Origin: an uncultured Pseudomonadota bacterium
GTDB lineage: Bacteria; Myxococcota_A; UBA796; CAJQPC01
Direction of reading: 5' to 3'
Assembly: GCA_913060515.1 (NCBI GenBank)
Contig: CAJXRZ010000009.1
Location: forward strand, 59,950 to 123,949
Length of the DNA: 64,000 nt
In this document: one piece after another, positions 24,669 through 34,030 of the stretch
Layout of the letters: the number at the start of each line of letters is the position of its first letter
Position numbering within the stretch: position 1 is the stretch's first letter
Position numbers and translations under genes: made by a program
The notes under the pieces: generated by a model
Databases searched by the model: none
Seen by the model: only the letters and a program-made list of their open reading frames with translations
What the model was told of the DNA's origin: nothing

Positions 24669-26537
24669 ATGAAGCGCCGTACCCTCCTCAAAGCCTCGCT
24701 TGCTGCCAGCGCCTTGGCTGCCGCTGGCATGGTCGGAGCGATGCGGGGCTTCAGAGCGGACCGCCAAGTTCTGTCGAAATTGGGCGCCGGAACACTGGCT
24801 TCTACGCGCACTTCCAAGCACGTGGTCGTCGTAGGAGGTGGCTTGGCGGGCATGGCAGCAGCAGCCACCCTCGCTGAGCGCGGCTACCGAGTGACCTTGC
24901 TCGAGAAGGCCAACCATTTGGGTGGCAAGCTGGCGGGCTGGCCCATCCAGGTGCAAGGCGAGACGGTGCCCATGGAGCACGGCTTCCACGGCTTCTTCTC
25001 TCAGTACTACAACCTGCGCGCCTTCCTGGCTGAGGCCCAAGCCGACCAACACCTGGTCCCCCAGGACGCCTACACGGTGCTCTTCTCCGATGGTCGCGAG
25101 GAGGCTTTTGGGGGCGGAAGCTTGCCTTTTCCCATGGATTTGCTCCAGGTGGTCTCCGAGTCTCCCAGCCTTGGACTGGAGGACGTCGCTGGCGACAGGC
25201 CCGGCATGAAGGCCCTGCTCTCCTATGACCCGGTGCGCACCTTCGAGGAATGGGACCACATCGACGCCGAGACCTTCGTTCGTGAAGGGCGCTTGGAGGG
25301 GGCCTTTGCGGAGCTGATTTTGCGGCCCTTCGGTCAGGCGTCGATGAACGGACTCAGGCAGCTCTCGGCAGCTGAGTTGATACGTTTTTTCCACTTCTAC
25401 ATGTTGGGAAACCCGGAGGGGCTGGCCTTTGATGCCCTGGGTTTGGGTTGCCATCTCAGCATATTGGAGCCCCTCTCCGCATACCTTGAGGGCTTGGGCG
25501 TGGAGCTGCGTTTGGGCACGCTGGCCCACCGTGTGCGCTTTGAGCAAGGCAGAGCGGTCGGGGTGGTGCTCGGTGGGCCAAGGGAAGACCACCGGATCGC
25601 GCTGGAGGAGATCCCCGAGCAGGGTTGGGCGGTGTTGGGGCCGGCCTTTGTGCGCCAGGGGCCCCATGGTTTGGAGGCCCGCTCCAGCCGCTGCACCCAC
25701 ATGGGCTGCCCGGTGCAGCTCTCCAAGAGCGGCTTTGCCTGCCCCTGTCACAACGGTCAATATGACAGCGAGGGGCGGAACATCAGCGGTCCGCCTCCCA
25801 AGCCCTTGGAGAGCCTCAGGGTGGAGGTCATTGGAGACCAAGCAGTGCTCCACTTGCCGGGTCAGGAGGAGAGCCTGAACGCAGACGCCGTCATCCTCGC
25901 CACCGAGGTCGGGCCGCTGCAGGCCATCGCCCAGTCCAGCGGGTTGGAAGGGGTGGCTCCCGCCTTGAACGAGGCGATTCAGGCAGTGGGCATGGCGGAG
26001 CCCTATGCGGTCTGTCGCTTCTGGTTCGATGCGCCAGTGCGAGAGGGCCGGACGGCCTTCTACACGGTGGCTGGCTTCCGCTGGACCGACTCCCTGGCCA
26101 TCTACTCGAGCTTCCAGGCGCCCTACATCGAGTGGGCTGAGCGCACGGGAGGCTCCGTCGTAGAGAGCCACGCCTACGCGATTCCGCCGGAGGATTTGGG
26201 GAGCGTTGATGCGCACCGTCAAGCACTTCTGGCGGAGCTCAGGCTGGCCTTTCCGGAGCTCGCCGACGCTGAGGTCCTCCACAGCGAGGCCATGACCCAG
26301 GACAACTTCACCCGCTTTGGGGTGGGGGAGTGGGACAAGCGCAGCCCGGTGAACACCGAGATTCCCAACCTCTTTCTCGCCGGCGACCACGTCAAGCTGG
26401 ACTTCCCGGCCTTCCTGATGGAGGCCGCCGTCTCCAGCGGGCGCCTCGCGGCAGCACACATCTGTGCTCAGGATGGGGTGGCCGAGCCGGAGCTCTTCGC
26501 TGTGGAGCCCCGTGGTCGCCTTGCTGGGGTGCCCTAA
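24669..26537 (+). CDS. Tat-exported FAD oxidoreductase with inserted Rieske [2Fe-2S] domain (carotenoid-desaturase-like)
   Basis: 622 residues from ATG 24669. The Tat signal is MKRRTLLKASLAASALAAAG. The FAD motif VVVVGGGLAGMAAAATLAE is followed by HLGGKLAGW and EHGFHGFF, as in phytoene-desaturase/amine-oxidase folds. In the middle is a Rieske insert with CTHMGC (Cys342) and CPCHNGQYD (Cys358), including the two extra cysteines of high-potential Rieske proteins. The oxidoreductase then resumes and ends with LFLAGDHVKLDFPAFLMEAAVSSGR. An FAD desaturase plus Rieske recalls, from memory, aromatic-carotenoid enzymes (CrtU/CruE), but Tat export is unexpected for those. Confidence 0.8.
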   Translation: MKRRTLLKASLAASALAAAGMVGAMRGFRADRQVLSKLGAGTLASTRTSKHVVVVGGGLAGMAAAATLAERGYRVTLLEKANHLGGKLAGWPIQVQGETVPMEHGFHGFFSQYYNLRAFLAEAQADQHLVPQDAYTVLFSDGREEAFGGGSLPFPMDLLQVVSESPSLGLEDVAGDRPGMKALLSYDPVRTFEEWDHIDAETFVREGRLEGAFAELILRPFGQASMNGLRQLSAAELIRFFHFYMLGNPEGLAFDALGLGCHLSILEPLSAYLEGLGVELRLGTLAHRVRFEQGRAVGVVLGGPREDHRIALEEIPEQGWAVLGPAFVRQGPHGLEARSSRCTHMGCPVQLSKSGFACPCHNGQYDSEGRNISGPPPKPLESLRVEVIGDQAVLHLPGQEESLNADAVILATEVGPLQAIAQSSGLEGVAPALNEAIQAVGMAEPYAVCRFWFDAPVREGRTAFYTVAGFRWTDSLAIYSSFQAPYIEWAERTGGSVVESHAYAIPPEDLGSVDAHRQALLAELRLAFPELADAEVLHSEAMTQDNFTRFGVGEWDKRSPVNTEIPNLFLAGDHVKLDFPAFLMEAAVSSGRLAAAHICAQDGVAEPELFAVEPRGRLAGVP

Positions 26538-26568
26538 TGGCGCAGCGCTTTGATGCCGAGGAGCCGGA

Positions 26569-27060
26569 ATGAAGAACTCGCGTCTGCTCGCCGAGGCTGG
26601 GCTGGGGCTTGGCTTGGCGCTCATCGGGGCGCTGGCTCTGGGCTTGGGCGCGGAGCACCTTGTGCAGGCCTTTGTCGGTGAAGCCCAGATGGTGCTCTCG
26701 GGACCCACAGATCTGGTCTGGTTCAGGGCACGTCATGCGATGGGCGGTGCCGCGCCGGGGCTGCTTGCCGGCGGTCTCCTGCTCGCCACTCACCTTCGTG
26801 CGAGAAGTCCTGCGTCTGCTGGAATGAGTGCGGCGCTCGTGGCCTTGCCCTTCGTCTGCATGGCCCTGGGCGCTGGCTGGCTGTGGCTCGGATACGGGAG
26901 CCTCGCTGGCTCGGAAGTGGACTTTGAACCAATGTTCAGCCTGAGCGGGACGCGCCTCTACCAGCCGGGTCTGAAGTTGGCTGTGCTGTCCAGCACCTTG
27001 GCGCTTGTCGGCTTGTTGCTCTCTCGGAAGCCGGGTCAGGCGGCACCCCAAGGCGACTAG
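26569..27060 (+). CDS. Four-helix inner-membrane protein, unknown
   Basis: 163 residues with four strongly hydrophobic helices (LLAEAGLGLGLALIGALAL, GAAPGLLAGGLLLATHL, MSAALVALPFVCMALGAGWLWL, LAVLSSTLALVGLLL). No family recognised. It lies 31 bp after the Rieske-FAD gene in the same direction and could be its membrane partner, for example an electron-transfer anchor; this is inference only. Confidence 0.55.
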   Translation: MKNSRLLAEAGLGLGLALIGALALGLGAEHLVQAFVGEAQMVLSGPTDLVWFRARHAMGGAAPGLLAGGLLLATHLRARSPASAGMSAALVALPFVCMALGAGWLWLGYGSLAGSEVDFEPMFSLSGTRLYQPGLKLAVLSSTLALVGLLLSRKPGQAAPQGD

Positions 27061-27070
27061 CGCTGCCCTG

Positions 27071-30000
27071 CTACTCCACGTGCAGCAGGTAGCCGGCGCC
27101 CAGCTCCAACCCCAGGGTGCTGCTCAAGGGCGCACCCACCATCAGGTAGCTCTCGCCCTCGACCCACTGCGCATGCAGGGTTCGGCCCAGCTCGCCGAGC
27201 TCCGTCTCGCTCTCTCCGCCCAAGACTGCAAAGGGCAGGGACTCCAGGCCCCAGGCGCCGCCTTGAAACTGGTAGCGATACAGCGCCACACCGCCGCTCA
27301 GCGGGGTTCCTCCTACCCCGCCCAGGGGAATGCCGACCGCGGCAGCCCAGCCGCCATCGGGCAGCTCTACCCAGGCCACGGCTGCACCAAACTGGCTGGC
27401 CGCGCTTGGACCGACCAGGCCGTGTACGCCCTCCAAGCCAGACTCGGGGACCAAGTGGGAGAAGCCCTCGCTGCTCAGATCTGGCAGTACGCCAGGGCTC
27501 GCAGAGACCCGCGGCAGCCCTTGCAGGTAGTGGCCAGAAGAGACCCAGATGCCACCCATCTCCGCGAAGAAGGCCCGCTGTTCGGCCCCGCCGACCAAGA
27601 GGTCTTGGAGTCCGTCACCGTCCACGTCGGCGGCGTCCAGGGACGCGCCGATGCCGGCACCGACGGTGCGCATGCTCAGGGCGGTGAGCTGCGCTTGGTC
27701 GCCGCAGCTTGGTGACCAGCCCCAGAGCAGATGAACCATGCCCTGGTTGTAGTAGTCGCTGCTGTACTCGGTGCCTGTGGCGCCGATGGCCAGCTCCTCG
27801 CAGCCATCGCCGTCCAGGTCTCCCAGGCCGACAAAGGAGGTGCCCAGGCGGTCGTAGGAGGACTCGGCCTCGTAGGTCAAAGCATCGCAGACCACCAAGG
27901 TGCCGCTGCTGTCTCTGGCGCGGCCAAAGGCCACCCCAAAGCCGCCCCCGGCGTTCCAGCCAGTGCCGCCAAAGGCCAGCTCGTCCTTGCCATCTCCGTC
28001 CAGGTCAAAGCCGCTGGCGATGGCGTCGATGTAGCCGTATGAGTCTGGCGAATGCACGACCCAGGTCGGGTCGCTGGCAAAGCCCGCACCGCGACCCCTG
28101 TAGATCAGGACGGAGCCAGCCAGGGCGAGGTACTCTGCGCACTCGCTGGGGTTGGCGTAGGAGCTGTCCAGGCTGGAGAGCTTGGAGTCCTTTCGGGCCG
28201 CGATGGCCAGGTCTTCGCGGCCGTCGCCGTCAAAGTCGCCCAAGGCGAAGCGGTGTCCAAAGCCGTCCGTGGAGGACCAGGAGTGGTGGCCACCCAAGAT
28301 CTCTTCGGGGGCCGAGGCTTGCCCCTTCTGTAGCGCATAGGCGTAGACCGCTCCGGCGTTGGCGCCTTCGCTGACCTGACCGACACCCGGCCCGCCCAAG
28401 ATGAGCTGGGGGTCCCCGTCTCCATCCACATCCAGGATGGCCATGGCTTGGGCGAATCCGTGACCGGAGGGCTCGCCTGGAAGCTCCAGGAGCACAGGCT
28501 CATCTTCCAGGGGCACGTACCAGGGGGTCCCTGCTTGCACGCCCCACTCAGAGTCGTAGCCGGCCAACACCAGCAAGCCATCCTGGCTCACCGGGGCCAC
28601 CACTTGTCCAAAGCGTCCTTGGGCCTTGGGTCCAAGCATTCGAAGCGAAGCACGGCTGGTGCTCTCGCGGGTCCCATCGGTCAACACCTTGATGGCGTCG
28701 TAGTAGACGACCACGCCTTGGTTGGTTCGGGTGTCGTCCTCTACTCTATAGGCGCCGATCATCACCTCGGAGCGTCCGTCTCCGTCCATGTCCTCCATGG
28801 CGACGCTGGAGCCTACAAAGTCGGAGCTGGCGGTGCCGTAGACGGTCCACGCGGCCTGCTCGCTGCTCACGGTGGACCCCGAGTCGCTCAGGTCCAAGTC
28901 CGCGAAGAGGAAGGTGGCTCCGCCGTTGGACTTGAGGATGTCGGCGTCCCAGTGGGCCACCATCAGCTCGTCTTGCCCGTCGCCGTCCACGTCCCCGCTG
29001 GCCAGGCTCCGGCCAAAGTCTCCCGACTCTCCGAGCAGGACCAGGGATGGCAGGCGCTCCAAGACCAGGCCCTCTTCTTGGGTTCCAGCCCAGATGGCTA
29101 CGGCGTCCGCGCCGGGCGCCCCCGCCGCCACATCACACAGACCATCCCCGTCGTAGTCGCCCGCGCTCAGGGCCTCGCCGAAGTGGGTGTTGTCGTCTGC
29201 GCGCCACTGCTCTCCCTCAGGCACCTGGCCCCAGAGTACAAAGTCCGGCTTGTCGCCGAAGCCTTCGCTGCTGCCCTTGAAGACCTGCACGGAGCCTTGC
29301 TCGTCAACGCTTCCAGCCTCATCTTGTGAGTCTGGCGCTCCGACAGCCAGGTCCAACCATCCGTCTCCGTCAAAGTCGCACAAGGCCAAAGAGTCGCCGA
29401 AGCGGTCGTATTCGGCCACGCCGTAGAGGCTCTGGCTGGGCGTCTCACTCCAAAAGGCCCCATTGGAGCCTGAGTAGATGTGGACGCCGCCGTTGTTGGT
29501 GGCGCCGCGATCGATGCCGCCGCTGCCGATAAGCAGCTCAGGGAGTCCGTCCCCGTCCAAGTCGCCTTGGGCCAAGGCCATTCCCAAGGCCTGGTAGCGA
29601 GTCTCGCCGGACCAGAGCTGGGCTGGGGTAGCGGACAGGCCTGTGGACGTGCCCGCGTAGAGCTGCACTTGGCCACCGTAGTAGGCGCCGCTGCTGACCT
29701 CGGGTGTGCCAAGGAGGGCATCCTTGTAGCCATCGCCGTCCACGTCCCCAACGTACAGGGCGCTGCCCAAGCCGGAGCGCTCTCCATCCCGCCCAGCGTC
29801 GGGGACCAGAGGGGCGATGCTGTGTACTTGCACATCCACCCAGGTGGAGATGTAGCGGTCCTGAACGCGCACGGTGCCGCTGCCGCCTGTGAGGGTGTCT
29901 CCATCCAGGCTCACATCGCCGCTGCGCACAGAGACGCTCACCGCGCCGCTGCCCCCCACCGAGTCAAAGGTGAAGCGGGCCCCTTGGGGCAAGTAGACAT

Positions 30001-30583
30001 GTTCGTGCCCCCAGACGGAGAAGTCAGCGGACTCGGAGACGGTCAGCAAGGCACTGGCAAAGGTGCCTGTGGCCGCATCTTCAAGGCGGACTTGGTCTAC
30101 CCCGGGGCTCGCTCCAGCCGTGTAGACACAGTCTGCGCTCAGCTCAGCGCCGCTCTGGTCTTCATGCAGGACGCACTGTGGGCTCGAGCCGCCGGCGACC
30201 TGGAAGGCCAAGGTCTGTCCAGGTGCCAAGCTGGCGCTCTGGGGGAGCAGGGTCGGGCCCTCGACGACCTGGATCTCGGCCTCTGCGCTGCCCAAACACG
30301 CGCTGTCCAGCACCGTCACCTTGGCCACACCGGGGGTGCCACCCGCCAAGAAGGCGCCATTGTCTTCGGCGACCTGGCCGACCCCTTCGAGAGAGAAGAG
30401 ATAGGCGCCGCTTCCGCCAGTGGCCTGAAGCTGTACAAAGCCCCAGATGCTGGAGATGCTCTGTTCTGGATCCAGGCTCAGAGCCGGTTCACATGGAGAG
30501 AGCGCTTGGTCACCCGAGCCGGTGTCGGCTGGCGCTAGCTCGCTCGGGCCGTTGCAGGACATCAGGAGGAGCCAGGGCAGCAC
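27071..30583 (-). CDS. Large FG-GAP/integrin-alpha-like repeat lipoprotein
   Basis: 1170 residues from GTG 30583 (SD CCGGAG), with short signal MLPWLLLMSC. After an Ig-like region (residues ~30-260) come many FG-GAP repeats with Ca-binding loops of the form DxDGDGxxD, e.g. GDVDGDGYKDALLG, GDLDGDGLPELLIG, CDFDGDGWLDLAVG, GDYDGDGLCDVAAG, GDFDGDGREDLAIA. These fold as integrin-alpha-type beta-propellers and are found on cell-surface adhesion or binding proteins. It is divergent from the c-haem operon with only 58 bp between starts. Confidence 0.9.
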   Translation of the reverse strand: MLPWLLLMSCNGPSELAPADTGSGDQALSPCEPALSLDPEQSISSIWGFVQLQATGGSGAYLFSLEGVGQVAEDNGAFLAGGTPGVAKVTVLDSACLGSAEAEIQVVEGPTLLPQSASLAPGQTLAFQVAGGSSPQCVLHEDQSGAELSADCVYTAGASPGVDQVRLEDAATGTFASALLTVSESADFSVWGHEHVYLPQGARFTFDSVGGSGAVSVSVRSGDVSLDGDTLTGGSGTVRVQDRYISTWVDVQVHSIAPLVPDAGRDGERSGLGSALYVGDVDGDGYKDALLGTPEVSSGAYYGGQVQLYAGTSTGLSATPAQLWSGETRYQALGMALAQGDLDGDGLPELLIGSGGIDRGATNNGGVHIYSGSNGAFWSETPSQSLYGVAEYDRFGDSLALCDFDGDGWLDLAVGAPDSQDEAGSVDEQGSVQVFKGSSEGFGDKPDFVLWGQVPEGEQWRADDNTHFGEALSAGDYDGDGLCDVAAGAPGADAVAIWAGTQEEGLVLERLPSLVLLGESGDFGRSLASGDVDGDGQDELMVAHWDADILKSNGGATFLFADLDLSDSGSTVSSEQAAWTVYGTASSDFVGSSVAMEDMDGDGRSEVMIGAYRVEDDTRTNQGVVVYYDAIKVLTDGTRESTSRASLRMLGPKAQGRFGQVVAPVSQDGLLVLAGYDSEWGVQAGTPWYVPLEDEPVLLELPGEPSGHGFAQAMAILDVDGDGDPQLILGGPGVGQVSEGANAGAVYAYALQKGQASAPEEILGGHHSWSSTDGFGHRFALGDFDGDGREDLAIAARKDSKLSSLDSSYANPSECAEYLALAGSVLIYRGRGAGFASDPTWVVHSPDSYGYIDAIASGFDLDGDGKDELAFGGTGWNAGGGFGVAFGRARDSSGTLVVCDALTYEAESSYDRLGTSFVGLGDLDGDGCEELAIGATGTEYSSDYYNQGMVHLLWGWSPSCGDQAQLTALSMRTVGAGIGASLDAADVDGDGLQDLLVGGAEQRAFFAEMGGIWVSSGHYLQGLPRVSASPGVLPDLSSEGFSHLVPESGLEGVHGLVGPSAASQFGAAVAWVELPDGGWAAAVGIPLGGVGGTPLSGGVALYRYQFQGGAWGLESLPFAVLGGESETELGELGRTLHAQWVEGESYLMVGAPLSSTLGLELGAGYLLHVE

Positions 30584-30641
30584 GTCGTCTCCGGGGGGCT
30601 ACGGGATACTATCTCTTGGTACCCCGCCTGGAGCTGTTCGC

Positions 30642-31949
30642 GTGCTTTCTCTGATGCTCACCCTTGGCTGTGGACCCCAGAAGGTCCAGGACATGCCGGT
30701 GGAGACCCTAGAGAGCGAGACCCTGAGCACCGAGCCCATTCAAGGGGTCGCGCCCTTGGCCGATATGGGCTGGTTGCTCTCCTCCACGGAGGGCCTGCAG
30801 GAGTGGCATCCTCTGGGCACACAGGGCACCTGGGTGTGGGACCGACCCGGTGTTCTCTACAGCGCTGTGCGCACCCCAGAGCTGGGCTTGGTGGTGTCGA
30901 TGGAAGAGGGCCTGTTGTCCGGCCAGGGGCTGCTCGGACCCTCCCCGATGCAGGAGCAGGTGGGGGCCGCGGGCACCCTCTACGCGGCTGGAGACGGCTT
31001 GGTCTTGCAGAGCTCGCTGGGGGTGTTTGCCTGGCGGGCAGGGGAGCTCTTTGAGCTGAGCGGCTACGGCGGGTCCATCGCCACCGGCCGGGATGGCAGC
31101 ATCTACCTGCAGCAGGGCAGAGACCAGGTTCACTTGGTGCGCAGCGGCCTGGGTTGGGCGGAGCTGGAGCGGGAGAGAAGCAGCGCCTTTGCACGGGGTC
31201 TAGACGGGGAGGGCATCCTCTGGACCCTGGGAGCGGACGTACTGACCCGCAGCGATGGCCTCTCGTGGGAGCTCCCTACGGAGACCGTCTCCTTGCATGT
31301 GTGCGCCCAGAGTGCGGGCGCCTGGGTGGAGGACGAAGAGGGCACGGTCTGGTTCTTCGATGCCGAGCCCCGGGTTCGCGCCGAGCTGCCTGAGGGGGCG
31401 GTCTTGGACGGTCAGTGTCGCTGGCTTGTGGCCGACTTTCGTGGCCTGGAGCGCCTGTCTTGGGGCCGTCCGGTGGGGCTCTGGGGCATGTACCAAGGCG
31501 AGGAGGTCATCGGCGATACGCCCCTCGCGGTGCTGCCCACTCTCCCGGAGAGGGTCTCCAGCGTCAGCCTCAGGGTCAACGGGGAGGCGCAGGATCTGGT
31601 GGACGATGCTTGGGTCCTGGAGCGCGCGGATTGGCCTCAGGGCGGCACCCTTGAAGTGGTGGTCACCTACGAGGACAGCGTGACCTCGACCTTGCAGCGC
31701 ACTTTCTCCATTGGCGAAGTGGGTGAACCGACCTGGGCGGAGGACATAGAGTTCATCTACAAGGACCACTGCGCCCTCTGCCACAACAACGGAACCGAGA
31801 CCGTGCTCGCCGACGCCCAAGACTGGGAAGACAGCATCGAGGCCATCCTGAGCAGCGTGAGCTCCGGCGCCATGCCCCTGGGCAAGACCCCGCTGACCGG
31901 GGCACAGATCGCGACCATTCGCGCTTGGCGTGATGGGGGCTTCCAGTGA
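30642..31949 (+). CDS. Propeller lipoprotein with C-terminal cytochrome c motif
   Basis: 435 residues starting at GTG 30642 (GGAG about 8 bp upstream), which gives the short signal MLSLMLTLGC and avoids overlapping the divergent gene. The middle is a series of short beta blades (LLSSTEGLQEWHPLG, GDGLVLQSSLGVFAW, DGSIYLQQGRD). Near the C-terminus a haem c site (HCALCHNNGTE) is followed by GAMPLGKTPLTGAQIATIRAW, as in planctomycete-type c-haem modules. It is first in a coupled five-gene export operon. Confidence 0.7.
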   Translation: MLSLMLTLGCGPQKVQDMPVETLESETLSTEPIQGVAPLADMGWLLSSTEGLQEWHPLGTQGTWVWDRPGVLYSAVRTPELGLVVSMEEGLLSGQGLLGPSPMQEQVGAAGTLYAAGDGLVLQSSLGVFAWRAGELFELSGYGGSIATGRDGSIYLQQGRDQVHLVRSGLGWAELERERSSAFARGLDGEGILWTLGADVLTRSDGLSWELPTETVSLHVCAQSAGAWVEDEEGTVWFFDAEPRVRAELPEGAVLDGQCRWLVADFRGLERLSWGRPVGLWGMYQGEEVIGDTPLAVLPTLPERVSSVSLRVNGEAQDLVDDAWVLERADWPQGGTLEVVVTYEDSVTSTLQRTFSIGEVGEPTWAEDIEFIYKDHCALCHNNGTETVLADAQDWEDSIEAILSSVSSGAMPLGKTPLTGAQIATIRAWRDGGFQ

Positions 31950-33490
31950 TCTGGTGGCTCGCCGCTGCAGCCCTGGCGCAGGACTACCCGGAGTGTCCCC
32001 AGGTGGTGGATGAGCTCAGCGGTCCTGAGTTGCTTCGGAGCTTGTCCCTGGATCTTCGTGGGGTGGTTCCCTCAGCAGAGGAGTACGCCGAGCTGGAGGG
32101 TGACCAGGTGCCCGAGGAGGTGCTGCGCGCCTACTTGGAGAGCCCCGAGTTCGCCCAGCAAGTGGTTCGGCACCACCGCGACTTGCTCTGGCCCAACGTC
32201 TCCGACATCCGGCTCATTTCCAACCGCCAGCGCCTCAAGCTCAAAGAGGACCGCTGGTACCGCTACCTGGTCGCCCCTCACTACCGTGGGGCAGCCATCG
32301 ACTGCGGTGACTTTGAGGCCGAGTGGGACCAGGACGGGGAGCTGATCACGATTCCTGGGCCCGAGGATGGCTCGGTGCAGGAAGGCTGGGTCTGGGTCGA
32401 GCCCTATTGGGACCCGGAGAACCCCATCAAGGTCTGTGCCTTTGGTGCGCAAGAAACGGATCTCTCTCCGCTTGGGACCGAGTGCAACACCTACGACTCC
32501 CGCTACGACCCCTACTGCGGCTGCGGGCCCAACCTGGCGTGGTGTGACATCCCCGACTTGGGGCACAACGGGGACGTGGCCAACCCGCCGGTGCACAAGG
32601 CCCTGGCAGGCGATGTGGAGCACCGGGTCGCGCGCATCATCGAGCAGGACCTGAGCTACCTGGAGCTGCTCACGGGGCGCACGGCCTACGTCAACGGCCC
32701 CTTGGTGCACTTCTACCGCTACCAGACCCAGGCCCCTGCCCACGTGCGCTTCAACGAGCTGCCGGTGGACTTGGAGCTGCTCCCAGAGCTGGCCTACACC
32801 GACACCGAGACTTGGGTGCCCATTGAGCTCGGACCGGAGCAGTCCGGCATCCTGACCTCGCCTCTGTACCTGATGAAGTTCCAGACCCGACGCGGTCGCA
32901 CAAACCGCTTCTACGACAAGTTCTTGTGTCAGCCCTTCACACCACCGGAAGGCGGCCTGAGCGACCTGGACAATCCAGACGTGAGCTTGGACCTCTCTCA
33001 GCGCGCGGGCTGCAAGTACTGCCACGCCGTGATGGAGCCCGCCGGAGCGCACTGGGCACGTTGGTCTGAGTACGGTGCCGGATACCTGGAACCCAGCGCC
33101 TACCCGGTCTTTGACGAGGAGTGCGCCTGGTGTGCCGAGAGCGGCGAGTCCTGCTCGGAGGAGTGCGCGCAATACTACGTGGTCGACCCCCTCTCCAGCG
33201 AGGAGGACCCCTACATTGGATGGCTCAAGTCCTATGAGTTCCTGGAGGAGCGTCACTGGGACAACCCCGAGGCGGGGCCCTCGCTGCTGGTGGAGCGCGG
33301 CGTGGCCGACGGTCGTTTGCCGCGCTGTGTCGCAGGCACGACCGCTGAGTGGCTGCTGGGCCGAGAGCTGGCCGATGGTGAGGAGCAGTGGCTGGATGAG
33401 CTGAGCGCTGGCTTTGTGGCCAGTGACTTTGACTACACCGAGCTGGTCTACGAGATTGTGCGCTCGGACAGCTACCGGAGCCTGCGATGA
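31946..33490 (+). CDS. Exported DUF1549-like protein with c-type haem motif
   Basis: 514 residues from GTG 31946 (GTGA overlap), with a short cleavable signal (MIWWLAAAALAQ). The start of the mature protein, LLRSLSLDLRGVVPSAEEY, matches the opening of DUF1549-type cytochrome proteins. Near residue 355 is a haem site, CKYCHAVMEPAG. Several other Cys pairs (CGCG, CAWCAESGESCSEEC) suggest disulfides or metal binding. Such proteins are usually encoded beside DUF1501 proteins, as here (34031). Confidence 0.75.
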   Translation: MIWWLAAAALAQDYPECPQVVDELSGPELLRSLSLDLRGVVPSAEEYAELEGDQVPEEVLRAYLESPEFAQQVVRHHRDLLWPNVSDIRLISNRQRLKLKEDRWYRYLVAPHYRGAAIDCGDFEAEWDQDGELITIPGPEDGSVQEGWVWVEPYWDPENPIKVCAFGAQETDLSPLGTECNTYDSRYDPYCGCGPNLAWCDIPDLGHNGDVANPPVHKALAGDVEHRVARIIEQDLSYLELLTGRTAYVNGPLVHFYRYQTQAPAHVRFNELPVDLELLPELAYTDTETWVPIELGPEQSGILTSPLYLMKFQTRRGRTNRFYDKFLCQPFTPPEGGLSDLDNPDVSLDLSQRAGCKYCHAVMEPAGAHWARWSEYGAGYLEPSAYPVFDEECAWCAESGESCSEECAQYYVVDPLSSEEDPYIGWLKSYEFLEERHWDNPEAGPSLLVERGVADGRLPRCVAGTTAEWLLGRELADGEEQWLDELSAGFVASDFDYTELVYEIVRSDSYRSLR

Positions 33491-34020
33491 TCTGGCTGCT
33501 CTTGGCCTGCAACCCAGGCGCCAGCATCGAGCAAGTCGCCACGGTCGAGGCCACTCCTCTGGCCTATGGCCGAGACAAAAAGCGCATGAACATCGACCAG
33601 GTCGCCGCCAGCATCGAGCGTGTCACGGGCCAGTCCTGGCAGGAGCTCGATGAGAGTGGAGAGCAGGTGCAGCTCTTCGAGACCCTCTCCGGCAGCCTGG
33701 GCAAGCCCGACTACTTGGCCGCCACCGAAGAGGACCTGGCGCCCGGACTGCTCTTCCAGAAGTTCTTGGACGACGCAGCGCGCTCCACCTGCATCGCGGC
33801 CTCTGAGTCCTCTGACGTTGGGGACTTCCTGATGCTGATGGAGGAGCCCCAGGACAACCTGCGGGCTTTGGTTCTGCGCTTTCATGGCCATGATTGGCCC
33901 GCCGAGGATGCGCGCTTGGACCCCTGGTTGAATCTCTACGGTCTCTCCGAGACCCCGGAGCGCGGCTGGGCCCTGGTCTGTGTCGGCCTGATCACACACC
34001 CTGACTTCTACACCTACTGA
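33487..34020 (+). CDS. Small lipoprotein of the c-haem/DUF1501 operon
   Basis: 177 residues with one of the shortest signals in the window, MIWLLLAC (Cys8). No start codon lies further upstream in frame, so the length is real. The body is helical with one later Cys (STCIAASES) and a final strand pair (WALVCVGLITHPDFYTY). No family recognised. It is coupled to the DUF1549-like gene by ATGA and lies 10 bp before the DUF1501 gene. Confidence 0.65.
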   Translation: MIWLLLACNPGASIEQVATVEATPLAYGRDKKRMNIDQVAASIERVTGQSWQELDESGEQVQLFETLSGSLGKPDYLAATEEDLAPGLLFQKFLDDAARSTCIAASESSDVGDFLMLMEEPQDNLRALVLRFHGHDWPAEDARLDPWLNLYGLSETPERGWALVCVGLITHPDFYTY

Positions 34021-34030
34021 TGTCCCTGTA

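Noticed and set aside
23961..26708. A 915-residue open frame on the minus strand
   Set aside because: It lies antisense to the lipoprotein and Rieske-FAD genes, has low-complexity His/Arg/Gln composition and no domain; high GC leaves long antisense frames open.
27071..30583. The FG-GAP repeats as DNA tandem repeats
   Set aside because: Repeats are at protein level and diverged; I see no DNA-level tandem array.
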